Shown here in pieces: positions 1 to 6,828 of a stretch of 64,000 bases of DNA. The notes below the pieces were generated by a model. That model saw nothing but the letters and a program-made list of their open reading frames with translations. It did no database searches and was not told where the DNA came from. Numbering within the stretch: position 1 is the stretch's first letter; each line of letters opens with the position of its first letter. Both the position numbers and the translations under genes were made by a program. The stretch is from Riemerella anatipestifer_E (GTDB taxonomy: Bacteria; Bacteroidota; Bacteroidia; Flavobacteriales; Weeksellaceae): positions 1 to 64,000 of the forward strand of contig NZ_LEKU01000008.1 in assembly GCF_009932355.1 (NCBI RefSeq). The letters run 5' to 3'.

Positions 1-2
1 GG

Positions 3-158
3 GGGGGAAATGAGCCATATTACAGGAAAAATACTCTTGAAAGAATAAATTATTTGGTTGAAACAATCCAAAAAGAAACTGAGACTATCTTCTTAAATGC
101 AGATATGACTAAAAGACAGAATATAATTGAAGATATATACATTCCCATTTACTTTTAA
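3..158 (+). CDS. C-terminal fragment of an unknown protein (5' end cut off)
   Basis: An open frame enters from the left edge and ends at TAA 156-158, giving about 51 residues rich in Glu, Thr, Ile and Asn (ERINYLVETIQKE near its start, ending IPIYF). There is no start codon in the window. The fragment is too short to assign to a family. It lies 29 bases before the next small gene on the same strand, so it may belong to the same accessory cluster. The window begins with seven Gs, so the first codons may be affected by a contig end. Coding status is inferred from the open frame only. Confidence 0.35.
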   Translation, partial: GGNEPYYRKNTLERINYLVETIQKETETIFLNADMTKRQNIIEDIYIPIYF

Positions 159-187
159 AATACACAATTCTAAATATTTAATTTAAT

Positions 188-445
188 ATGATTTTTAACA
201 AGTTAAACAACCAAGAAATTAAGATTATTTCTATAATTGTCGGAGTTTTGGTAGCTTTATTATTAGGTTACCTATTTGGAGAAACACAATTTTACAATTT
301 TATAGGGCACAGAGTTGATGAAGATTTTGTAGGCAGTACTGTGAAAGTTTTTAAATTTAATTATCTACTCTTCATTTGTGGATTTATTGTAAGTTCTGGT
401 ATTACATATTTATTACTTAATAATAAAGTCAAAAACAATCATTAA
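188..445 (+). CDS. Small two-helix membrane protein, unknown
   Basis: An 85-residue protein that I do not recognise. It has a short polar N-terminus, a strong hydrophobic helix at about residues 12-30 (ISIIVGVLVALLLGYLF), a polar loop of about 25 residues, and a second helix at about 58-77 (YLLFICGFIVSSGITYLLL), ending in a basic/polar tail. This predicts a small inner-membrane protein with both ends on the same side. The DNA is very AT-rich, like the rest of the 1-2060 block. Small membrane proteins next to toxin-type genes are sometimes immunity proteins, but nothing here shows that role. Confidence 0.5.
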   Translation: MIFNKLNNQEIKIISIIVGVLVALLLGYLFGETQFYNFIGHRVDEDFVGSTVKVFKFNYLLFICGFIVSSGITYLLLNNKVKNNH

Positions 446-449
446 TCCT

Positions 450-553
450 ATGACAAAGAAGTCTTTTGAAATAAGCAGAAAAGGGGAACAGTAGACGGAG
501 ATGTAATATCTGGACAAACAAGTTTTACAAGATTAGGATTAAATAAAAGATAA
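450..553 (+). pseudogene. Frameshifted remnant of a small gene
   Basis: An ATG at 450, five bases after the preceding stop, opens a 14-codon frame (MTKKSFEISRKGEQ) closed by TAG. From about 488 the +1 frame is open and protein-like (VDGDVISGQTSFTRLGLNKR), ending at TAA 551-553, ten bases before the next gene. Joining the two frames gives a peptide of about 34 residues. The simplest reading is a short gene or decayed gene end broken by one indel near the GGGG tract at about 483-486. A sequencing indel at that homopolymer is equally possible. Function unknown. Confidence 0.3.
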
Positions 554-563
554 AAAAATAGTT

Positions 564-980
564 ATGGCTAAGAAAATAGTTGGTGAAAGTCAAATTGAAA
601 CTAATAAAAGAAAGGCTAAAGAAGCAAATGCTAGACTTGATAAACTTTTTAAAGAACTTTCAAAAGATAAAGAATGGCAAAATTTAATAAATAAAAGAAA
701 AAAGGAAAGAATTATTGAAGCTCAACAGAGTAAAAAAGATAATGATGTACTTAAAAAACTTGAAAAGGAACAGAAACATAGTAATCTTGTAAAACAAAGT
801 CAAGCACAAGAAAAATGGTATTCTGAAGATAAAGAATGGAATAATTTAATAGAGCAAAGAAACAGTCAAGGTTTAAATTTTAATAAAAAATTAGAGTTGT
901 CTGTATATTTTTTGAGTTTTGTTATCCTTGTCCTATTAATCACATTATATTGGATTTTGAAGAAAAAAAATGACAAATAA
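564..980 (+). CDS. Coiled-coil protein with C-terminal membrane anchor, unknown
   Basis: A 138-residue protein with no family I recognise. Residues 1-105 are highly charged and helical (Lys/Glu/Gln-rich). They contain two copies of a short motif, DKEWQNLINKRKKE near residue 35 and DKEWNNLIEQRNSQ near residue 90, which suggests internal duplication. Residues about 112-132 form a single hydrophobic helix followed by KKKNDK, so it is probably a tail-anchored inner-membrane protein with a cytoplasmic coiled coil. Its stop codon lies inside the next gene (11-base overlap), which implies translational coupling. Confidence 0.55.
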   Translation: MAKKIVGESQIETNKRKAKEANARLDKLFKELSKDKEWQNLINKRKKERIIEAQQSKKDNDVLKKLEKEQKHSNLVKQSQAQEKWYSEDKEWNNLIEQRNSQGLNFNKKLELSVYFLSFVILVLLITLYWILKKKNDK

Positions 981-1608
981 AATTTCTCATTCCTTACAAC
1001 ATCTTACAGAATTGGGAAACAATCCCTATTCTTTACAGCAACTAGCCTATTGGCTATATGAATATGATGATTTGTATAAGGAAATAAAGGATTTCTCTAA
1101 AGAACCTTGTGAGCAATGTAAGGAATTGGAAAAACACAATTTACCTTATGATTGCCTTCAAAAACCAGAATATTGTACAAAACAATTTAATTATTTTAAA
1201 GATTTTTATAATAAAATAGACCAATGTATTAGACTTCAAGAGTATGAAAATCACTGTAAAAAAGCATTAGAAAAATATCAACTTATCAAGGAAGATGACA
1301 CCCAATTAAAGCAATGGATTATTGAATATTTTGATATTGGTTATTGTAAGTTGGCTGGATTCTATTTTGATTATTTAGATTATAGTGTAGAACCAGAAAA
1401 AGAAAAACATTTACATATTGCTAATTCTCCAAATAATGACTTTGGAGTAAGCATTGATAGAAAATACTATGAAAGTATGATTGAGTTTGACGAAATATTT
1501 ACCCACCTTTATTTTGAAAGAAAACTGTATCCCGAAAAGATAAAGGAAATGGAAGAAGAAATGAATAAGATAGTATTTCCAATGCTGCCTATTCCAAAAA
1601 TTAGATAA
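970..1608 (+). CDS. Unknown Cys-containing protein, coupled to the upstream coiled-coil gene
   Basis: A 212-residue soluble protein with no signal peptide or membrane segment, not recognised. Cysteines cluster in the N-terminal half: CEQC at about 47-50, then single Cys near 62, 69, 87 and 96. This could form a metal site, but the spacing fits no zinc finger I know. The rest is rich in Tyr, Glu and Lys. It overlaps the previous gene by 11 bases and is followed four bases later by a clear terminator, so the pair is an operon end. It may be a partner of the coiled-coil membrane protein; that is inference from coupling only. Confidence 0.55.
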   Translation: MTNKISHSLQHLTELGNNPYSLQQLAYWLYEYDDLYKEIKDFSKEPCEQCKELEKHNLPYDCLQKPEYCTKQFNYFKDFYNKIDQCIRLQEYENHCKKALEKYQLIKEDDTQLKQWIIEYFDIGYCKLAGFYFDYLDYSVEPEKEKHLHIANSPNNDFGVSIDRKYYESMIEFDEIFTHLYFERKLYPEKIKEMEEEMNKIVFPMLPIPKIR

Positions 1609-1611
1609 TTG

Positions 1612-1634
1612 CCACCCTTAAAGGTGGTTTTTTT
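1612..1634 (+). terminator. Rho-independent terminator
   Basis: CCACC, loop CTTAAA, GGTGG, then a run of seven Ts. It follows the stop of the 970-1608 gene directly and ends the left-edge operon. Confidence 0.8.
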
Positions 1635-1650
1635 ATACCATTAAAAACTA

Positions 1651-2058
1651 ATGAAAAATGAAATATACAAGCACTTAAAATTTAAGATAGGTGAAGAATC
1701 CCATAAATATGAATTTAGACTATTTCCAGAAGATGATTATTGTTGTAAAAGATACTGTTATGATGTATATCTTTTTGACAAAGAAAAAGACGAGAATCTA
1801 TTTGGCTTAATGGTAAAAAAAATACTGTTTTATTACAATGCTGATATTTTAACCAAAATAGATTACTACTTCAACCCTAAATTACTAATACAATTAAAGG
1901 TATGGATAAGTCAGTTTTTAGGTTCTCCTTACAGAGAAATTAAAGAGGATAACATTCATTCATTTTCCTGGTATATTGGAAATCATTATATGATTTTAAA
2001 AGTTCAAAAGAATGAAAAAACAATGATATTAAGCCATCAGAAAAGGAAGAATATTTAG
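1651..2058 (+). CDS. Hypothetical AT-rich orphan protein
   Basis: A 135-residue protein that I do not recognise. It is soluble by inspection, rich in Tyr, Lys, Phe and Ile, with a Cys pair near residues 31-35 (YCCKRYC). It has no signal peptide. It stands alone after a terminator and just before the tRNA-like integration scar at 2125-2191, in the same AT-rich composition as the other left-edge genes. The start ATG is the first in frame. Small orphan genes like this are typical cargo of integrated elements; nothing in the sequence gives a function. Confidence 0.5.
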   Translation: MKNEIYKHLKFKIGEESHKYEFRLFPEDDYCCKRYCYDVYLFDKEKDENLFGLMVKKILFYYNADILTKIDYYFNPKLLIQLKVWISQFLGSPYREIKEDNIHSFSWYIGNHYMILKVQKNEKTMILSHQKRKNI

Positions 2059-2124
2059 TAAAAAGGCATACTTTTGGGCATACATATATAAATCTATGTA
2101 TAGTTAAACTATTATAATTATATA

Positions 2125-2191
2125 ATGCTCAGTTGGTTAGAGGCAGGGATTGATAATCCCAGTGTCCCTGGTTCGAGCCCAGGTGGGACCA
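2125..2191 (+). tRNA. Truncated tRNA-Ile(GAT)-like sequence lacking the 5' acceptor strand (probable att scar)
   Basis: From the D arm (GCTCAGTTGGTTAGAG) on, the sequence reads as tRNA: anticodon loop TTGATAA with GAT at positions 34-36, T arm CCTGG-TTCGAGC-CCAGG, and 3' acceptor strand TGGGACC plus A. The seven bases that should be the 5' acceptor strand (expected GGTCCCA-like) are AT-only and cannot pair, and the anticodon stem has a mismatch at its base. It is therefore not a working tRNA gene. Integrases that use tRNA 3' ends leave such partial copies, so this may be an attachment-site remnant. Confidence 0.6.
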
Positions 2192-2196
2192 CATAT

Positions 2197-2226
2197 AAAG
2201 CACCAATAATTAGTTGGTGCTTTTTT
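2197..2226 (+). terminator. Rho-independent terminator after the tRNA-like fragment
   Basis: AAAGCACCAA, loop TAATTAG, TTGGTGC then six Ts. A strong ten-base stem. It is placed as a natural tRNA terminator, which supports an origin of the fragment from the end of a genuine tRNA gene. Confidence 0.8.
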
Positions 2227-2477
2227 AATTCCCGTTAATTCCAGAAAATCAGGTTTTTATACATTATCTTCTAACATTTTCACCTTACTTCTATTATCAA
2301 ACCTTGTCTAAAAAGGCATACAATTAGGCTACTCATTATTAATTTTAGGTTACCCACTTTTTACTAAGTCTACAAACATATACGAAAACCAAAAGTCTCC
2401 TTATAATAAACAAGGAGACTTCTGAACACCAAATCACAAAATATTAATATGAAAAAAATTTACTTTTCAGCAAATTG

Positions 2478-2550
2478 TGACTCGGCTGGGATTCGAACCC
2501 AGGACCCATACATTAAAAGTGTATTGCTCTACCAGCTGAGCTACCGAGTC
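2478..2550 (-). tRNA. tRNA-Lys (TTT)
   Basis: The reverse complement starts GACTCGGTAGCTCAGCTGG and has anticodon loop CTTTTAA (TTT), T arm CTGGG-TTCGAAT-CCCAG and a fully paired acceptor GACTCGG/CCGAGTC with discriminator A. CCA is not encoded. It is the last gene of a three-tRNA operon on this strand, and its sequence matches the copy at 2679-2751. Confidence 0.95.
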
Positions 2551-2565
2551 TAAATTTTTTCTGTG

Positions 2566-2649
2566 TGCCTGCGACTGGACTCGAACCAGCACATCCTTAA
2601 GGATACCACCCCCTCAAGATGGCGTGTCTACCAATTTCACCACACAGGC
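2566..2649 (-). tRNA. tRNA-Leu (GAG)
   Basis: The reverse complement starts GCCTGTGTGGTGAAATTGG. It has anticodon stem-loop CCATC-TTGAGGG-GGTGG (GAG), a long class II variable arm (TATCCTTAAGGATG) and a T arm with TTCGAGT. The acceptor GCCTGTG pairs with CGCAGGC (one G-T pair), discriminator A. It lies between two identical tRNA-Lys genes in one operon. Confidence 0.95.
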
Positions 2650-2678
2650 AAAAATCTTTTATTAAGATTTTTATCTTG

Positions 2679-2751
2679 TGACTCGGCTGGGATTCGAACC
2701 CAGGACCCATACATTAAAAGTGTATTGCTCTACCAGCTGAGCTACCGAGTC
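2679..2751 (-). tRNA. tRNA-Lys (TTT), second copy
   Basis: Identical to the tRNA-Lys at 2478-2550, with the same TTT anticodon and acceptor. It is the first gene after the promoter at 2788-2817. The two copies probably arose by local duplication around tRNA-Leu. Confidence 0.95.
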
Positions 2752-2787
2752 ATTTGAGTTAGGATAATTCCGTTCTCAAAAGTGGTG

Positions 2788-2817
2788 CAAAGATACGGCT
2801 TTTTTTGTTTTCTCAAA
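2788..2817 (-). promoter_or_regulatory. Bacteroidetes-type promoter for the Lys-Leu-Lys tRNA operon
   Basis: On the minus strand, TTTG (2814-2817) and TATCTTTG (2788-2795) are separated by 18 bases, matching the -33 TTTG / -7 TAnnTTTG consensus. The element lies 37 bases upstream of the first tRNA-Lys. Confidence 0.75.
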
Positions 2818-2848
2818 ATTTTTCTGCAATTTTGTTTAAAAATAAATC

Positions 2849-3376
2849 ATGATTATTTCTCTAATAGGCTACATGGGAAGTGGTAAATCACTAATTTCCA
2901 AAAAATTATCAGAAAAAATAAATTTTAATTTATTAGACCTAGATAAGGTAATTTCTGAGCAAGAAATGAGAGAAATCCCTCAAATTTTTAAAGAAAAGGG
3001 GGAAATTTATTTCAGAAAAAGAGAAAAAGAAACCTTAGAACACCTACTCAACACTCAAAAATCTACCGTCCTTAGTTTGGGAGGTGGCACACCTGTTTAT
3101 TATAATAACATAGATACCATTAACGCCCTTTCTGAAAGTATTTATCTAAGAACTTCTGTGAAAAACCTTCATAAAAGGTTAATAAAAGAAAAAAGCAGCC
3201 GACCACTTATCGCTCATATAAAAGACAGTGACCAACTGCTAGAATTTATTGCAAAACACTTGTTTGAAAGACAAACCTACTACTCCAAAGCAAAATATAT
3301 CATAGATACTGATGATAAAGCTCCCGACGAAATCGCGGATGAAATTATTAGTCTTCTAAATCTTCATCATCATTAA
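2849..3376 (+). CDS. aroK: Shikimate kinase AroK
   Basis: Phosphorylates the 3-hydroxyl of shikimate with ATP, the fifth step towards chorismate and aromatic amino acids. The 175 residues match the usual length. Walker A GYMGSGKS is at residues 7-14, the shikimate-binding DLD at about 30-32, the FRKRE arginine near 57, LGGGTP (substrate-binding glycines) at about 77-82, and lid SSRPL near 117. The start is the ATG immediately before IISLIGYMG, as in the family. Its last 29 bases overlap, tail to tail, the S4 gene on the other strand, which makes the unusual LLNLHHH end of the protein. Confidence 0.95.
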   Translation: MIISLIGYMGSGKSLISKKLSEKINFNLLDLDKVISEQEMREIPQIFKEKGEIYFRKREKETLEHLLNTQKSTVLSLGGGTPVYYNNIDTINALSESIYLRTSVKNLHKRLIKEKSSRPLIAHIKDSDQLLEFIAKHLFERQTYYSKAKYIIDTDDKAPDEIADEIISLLNLHHH

Positions 3377-3782
3377 AGAAAGCTTCCCAATCGTCTTCAT
3401 CGAAGAAAGTCTCATCGTCTGTATTGATAAATTCGGTCATATCTCTACGGTCTTTTTTAGTAGGTCTTCCCTCTCCTTTTTGACGATAGTAGTCCTGTGA
3501 TAATTTTCGCATTTTTAGAATTTCGTATTGCTCTTTATCCGTCATATCTTTGATATGAAGTGGAACTAACTTAGCCCCTATCCTACTTTTAGGAATTTGA
3601 ATTACCTTTATTTTATAATCAATTTGATTTTTTCTAATTTTAATTATATCGCCCTCCATTACTTCTCTAGAAGGCTTTGCAACTTGCTCTCCCACCGAAA
3701 CTCTATTCTTTTTTATTTCTTCTGCCGCAATACTTCTTGTCTTAAAAAACCTCACACTCCACAAAAATTTATCTATTCTCAT
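3348..3782 (-). CDS. S4-domain RNA-binding protein, HslR (Hsp15) family
   Basis: A 144-residue protein. The S4 RNA-binding fold fills residues 1-65: MRIDKFLWSVRFFKTRS, then KKNRVSVGEQVAKPSREV, then GDIIKIR. In E. coli, Hsp15 binds stalled 50S subunits carrying nascent chains; the same role is likely but not proven here. Residues about 90-115 are basic (QDYYRQKGEGRPTKKDRR), and the C-terminus from about 118 is strongly acidic (FFDEDDWEAFFNDDEDLED), longer than in classical Hsp15. The 3' end overlaps aroK by 29 bases in convergent orientation. Confidence 0.85.
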   Translation of the reverse strand: MRIDKFLWSVRFFKTRSIAAEEIKKNRVSVGEQVAKPSREVMEGDIIKIRKNQIDYKIKVIQIPKSRIGAKLVPLHIKDMTDKEQYEILKMRKLSQDYYRQKGEGRPTKKDRRDMTEFINTDDETFFDEDDWEAFFNDDEDLED

Positions 3783-3792
3783 ATTTTATTTA

Positions 3793-3800
3793 TATTTTTG
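3793..3800 (+). promoter_or_regulatory. -7 element (TATTTTTG)
   Basis: Matches TAnnTTTG, 63 bases upstream of the lipoprotein start at 3863 and just inside the divergent gap after the S4 gene. No clear -33 TTTG is seen. Confidence 0.45.
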
Positions 3801-3862
3801 TCGTTACTAAAAAATAAAATCGCAATTTAAGAAAATTGCTTATTAAGCAAAAAGATATTCTA

Positions 3863-4582
3863 ATGAAAAAAAGCATTGCACTCAGCCTTTTGGCTATAGG
3901 ACTTACCGCTACCTCTTGCAAAAGAGATACTACCACTACTACCACTACAACAGTAGATATTAGTGTACAAAACGATTATGATGCACAAGCCATTCAGCAA
4001 TTTCTAAAGGACAATTATTTTGATTCTAGAGGAAATATTGTGGCTTTCGACTCTAGTAGTACAACCGATGATAATGAGAAGCCTTTATCTGATTATAATC
4101 CTCAAACTTTAGAATCTGGAGTGGTATACATTGTAAGACCAAACGCACAACCTGACAATGGCACTACTATAGGTGCTACAGACAACATAAGCCTAATGCA
4201 TAAGACAATGACCTATGTTGCTACTAAAGAAAATGAAAGTGTAAAACTCAGAAGTCCGTATACTTTCTACAACACTATTAGCGGTACAGGGACACCACAG
4301 GAAGACCCTTCTTTCTATTATGTTAAAAACTCGGTACTAACAAGTAGCGGAAAGACTAGAAGTTACTACGAAATAGAAGGTTTCCAAGAGGCTTTGAAAT
4401 ATTTTAAAAGTTTTAATCAAGGAGCTGAAACAGATTACAACTTACAAGGAGTAATTATAGTGCCATCAAAAGCGGCTTTTGCTAGAGATGCTCATTTTAA
4501 TTATGCTGGTTACTCTTTAAACGACAGAACTTTTGTATTCAACTTCCAAGTTTATAAAACTTCTGCTAGAACTAGCGATTAA
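3863..4582 (+). CDS. Exported lipoprotein with poly-Thr linker, unknown
   Basis: About 239 residues from ATG 3863. This start gives a textbook lipoprotein signal, MKKSIALSLLAIGLTATSC, whereas an upstream in-frame ATG (3836) adds nine residues that would spoil it. After the lipid-anchored Cys come a short basic stretch and eight consecutive Thr, a flexible tether. The rest (about 210 residues) is polar, with Tyr/Ser/Asn-rich beta-like segments, and no family is recognised. It is probably anchored in the outer membrane. It stands alone, converging on recG across a shared hairpin. Confidence 0.75.
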   Translation: MKKSIALSLLAIGLTATSCKRDTTTTTTTTVDISVQNDYDAQAIQQFLKDNYFDSRGNIVAFDSSSTTDDNEKPLSDYNPQTLESGVVYIVRPNAQPDNGTTIGATDNISLMHKTMTYVATKENESVKLRSPYTFYNTISGTGTPQEDPSFYYVKNSVLTSSGKTRSYYEIEGFQEALKYFKSFNQGAETDYNLQGVIIVPSKAAFARDAHFNYAGYSLNDRTFVFNFQVYKTSARTSD

Positions 4583-4611
4583 TTTTACAAGAAATAAAAC
4601 ACTTAATACTT

Positions 4612-4637
4612 GGGGAAAAATCAACTAATTTTTCCCC
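4612..4637. terminator. Hairpin terminator shared by convergent genes
   Basis: GGGGAAAAA, loop TCAACTAA, TTTTTCCCC. It overlaps the last codons and stop of recG and lies 30 bases after the lipoprotein stop, so it can serve both strands. Confidence 0.6.
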
Positions 4638-6711
4638 ATTTGTTTTTACCCTTATATTGCTTCATGTAGTAATTTCTTAATTGAGCGTGTGCTGGGTGAG
4701 TTAAATTAGGGTCGCTTTGCACCAATAAGGTTACTATTTTCTGTGCTACTTTAATTACCGAAGCATCTTTAGTTAAATCCAACTTTTTAAAATCTACAAT
4801 ACCACTTTGCTGAGTTCCCAATATATCCCCAGGACCTCTAAGTTGCATATCTACCTCCGAGATTTTAAATCCATCATTAGTTTCGCACATCGTTTTAATT
4901 CGTTTCCGCCCTTCCGTAGATAGTTTATCCGAGGTCATCAAAATACAATAGCTCTGCTCTGCCCCTCGCCCCACTCTACCTCTAAGCTGATGCAACTGTG
5001 AAAGCCCAAACCTTTCGGCACTTTCTATTACCATTACCGAAGCATTGGGTACATTAACCCCAACTTCTATAACCGTAGTAGCTACCATAATTTGAGCCTT
5101 ACCTAAAGCAAAATAGTTCATCGCTTCATCTTTTTCGTGAGGTTTCATTTTGCCGTGTAGCATCGTAACTTCGTAATCTTTAAAATAGTCTAGCACTATC
5201 TCAAAGCCTTCCATCAGATTTTTATAGTCTAAAGTTTCAGATTCTTCTATTAGTGGATACACAAAATAAATTTGTCTTCCCTTTTGGATTTCTTCCTTTG
5301 CGAACTGATAAACCGAGAGCCTGTCTTTTTCTCTCCTATGAGCTGTAATGATAGGCTTTCTCCCCGTCGGCAACTCATCTATTACCGAAACATCTAAATC
5401 TGAATAAAAACTCATCGCTAAAGTTCTAGGGATAGGCGTTGCCGTCATAATTAAAATATGCGGTGGAATTTTATTTTTAGACCAAAGTTTCGCTCTTTGT
5501 GCCACCCCAAAACGATGTTGCTCGTCTATGATGCCTAAGCCCAAATTTTTAAACTTAACGGAATCTTCTAATATTGCGTGAGTTCCTACCAAGATAGACA
5601 ACCTCCCAGACTCTAATCCTTCGTGAATATCTTTCCGTTCCGATTTTTTTGTAGAGCCTGTTAAAAGTCTTACTTCGATGCCTGTTCCTTCTAAAAGTTG
5701 AGCTATGCTATTATAATGTTGTTGAGCCAAAATTTCCGTAGGAGCCATAAGACACGCCTGTGTCCCATTATCCAACGCCAATAGCATTGAAAGCAACGCC
5801 ACCATAGTTTTACCCGAACCTACATCGCCCTGCAAAAGCCTGTTCATTTGGATAGGCTTTTTCATATCATTCCTGATTTCTTTTAGGACTCGTTTTTGGG
5901 CATTAGTGAGTTCAAAAGGTAATTTATTTTGATAAAAATTATTAAAATAATCTCCTACTAGCGGAAAGGGAATTCCTACATTGGATACTTTTTGATATTG
6001 TTTTTTAAGACCATACCCTAGCTGAAAGAAAAAAGCTTCCTCAAATTTCAGTCGTTTATTAGCCTCATCTATCCAATTTATATTTTGAGGAAAATGGATA
6101 TTTTGATAAGCCTCTCTTCTACCAATTAGTTTAAGCGAACTAAGAATATTACTCGGTAAATTTTCTTCTAAAAAGAAAGAAGTCTGTTTAATAACTTCCC
6201 TGATGATGGTTTGGAAAAATTTGTTATTAACCCCTCTTTTAATGAGCTTTTCACTCCCTGAATAGATGGGTAATAGAGTTTCTGACAAGGCTTTTTTCTC
6301 GTCCAGCTCTATCTCTGGATGAGGCATAGAAAAAACTCCATTAAACCAATTGACCTTACCAAAAATAAATACTTCTTTATTGATAGGCATCTGCTCCACC
6401 ATCCATTTGGTATATCTAAACCAAACCAGTTCTATCATGCCTGTTTCATCGTAGAATTTTGCAGACAATCGTTTTTGTCCCTTACCATAAACCACCTCCT
6501 GCAATTCCCTTATCTTACCCTTTAATTGCATCTCTACATCTGCCTCTTTCTGCAAATCTGCTACTTTATACAATCGGCTTTTATCTAAATATCTTATTGG
6601 ATAGAATGTAAGCAAGTCTTCCACCGTACTTATTCCCAGCAGATTTTTGATGAGTTTTGCCCGCTCTGGACCTACTCCTTTAAGGTATTCTATGGAAGTT
6701 TCTAAAGTCAA
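4621..6711 (-). CDS. recG: ATP-dependent DNA helicase RecG
   Basis: Superfamily 2 helicase that remodels stalled replication forks and Holliday junctions. It has 696 residues, normal for RecG. The N-terminal wedge/OB domain (about 1-250) starts MTLETSIEYLKGVGPERAK. Walker A GDVGSGKT is near residue 297, Walker B DEQH near 395 (the RecG-type DEQH box), then TATPIPRTL (motif III), a second RecA lobe with the VGVNVPNAS and HQLRGRVGRG (motif VI) segments, and a C-terminal QLRGPGDILGTQQSG motif. It is monocistronic; the neighbours are a convergent lipoprotein gene and a divergent ABC ATPase. Confidence 0.97.
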   Translation of the reverse strand: MTLETSIEYLKGVGPERAKLIKNLLGISTVEDLLTFYPIRYLDKSRLYKVADLQKEADVEMQLKGKIRELQEVVYGKGQKRLSAKFYDETGMIELVWFRYTKWMVEQMPINKEVFIFGKVNWFNGVFSMPHPEIELDEKKALSETLLPIYSGSEKLIKRGVNNKFFQTIIREVIKQTSFFLEENLPSNILSSLKLIGRREAYQNIHFPQNINWIDEANKRLKFEEAFFFQLGYGLKKQYQKVSNVGIPFPLVGDYFNNFYQNKLPFELTNAQKRVLKEIRNDMKKPIQMNRLLQGDVGSGKTMVALLSMLLALDNGTQACLMAPTEILAQQHYNSIAQLLEGTGIEVRLLTGSTKKSERKDIHEGLESGRLSILVGTHAILEDSVKFKNLGLGIIDEQHRFGVAQRAKLWSKNKIPPHILIMTATPIPRTLAMSFYSDLDVSVIDELPTGRKPIITAHRREKDRLSVYQFAKEEIQKGRQIYFVYPLIEESETLDYKNLMEGFEIVLDYFKDYEVTMLHGKMKPHEKDEAMNYFALGKAQIMVATTVIEVGVNVPNASVMVIESAERFGLSQLHQLRGRVGRGAEQSYCILMTSDKLSTEGRKRIKTMCETNDGFKISEVDMQLRGPGDILGTQQSGIVDFKKLDLTKDASVIKVAQKIVTLLVQSDPNLTHPAHAQLRNYYMKQYKGKNKWGKIS

Positions 6712-6815
6712 TTACAAGAAAACTATTAGACCGCTAAAATAGGAGTTTTGAAACTAATATAAAATTTCAACACTCAAAAACCTACAATAACCTCATCTCC
6801 GAAGGTAAAAATCCT

Positions 6816-6823
6816 TACTTTTG
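6816..6823 (+). promoter_or_regulatory. -7 element (TACTTTTG) five bases before the ATG
   Basis: TACTTTTG ends five bases before ATG 6829. If used, transcription would begin at or within a few bases of the start codon, giving a leaderless or nearly leaderless mRNA. Confidence 0.6.
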
Positions 6824-6828
6824 CCCTT

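Noticed and set aside
2125..2191. A functional tRNA-Ile gene
   Set aside because: The 5' acceptor strand cannot pair with the 3' strand, and the anticodon stem is mismatched.
2563..2757. A 64-codon frame on the plus strand
   Set aside because: It lies entirely across the complement of tRNA-Leu and tRNA-Lys; a shadow frame.
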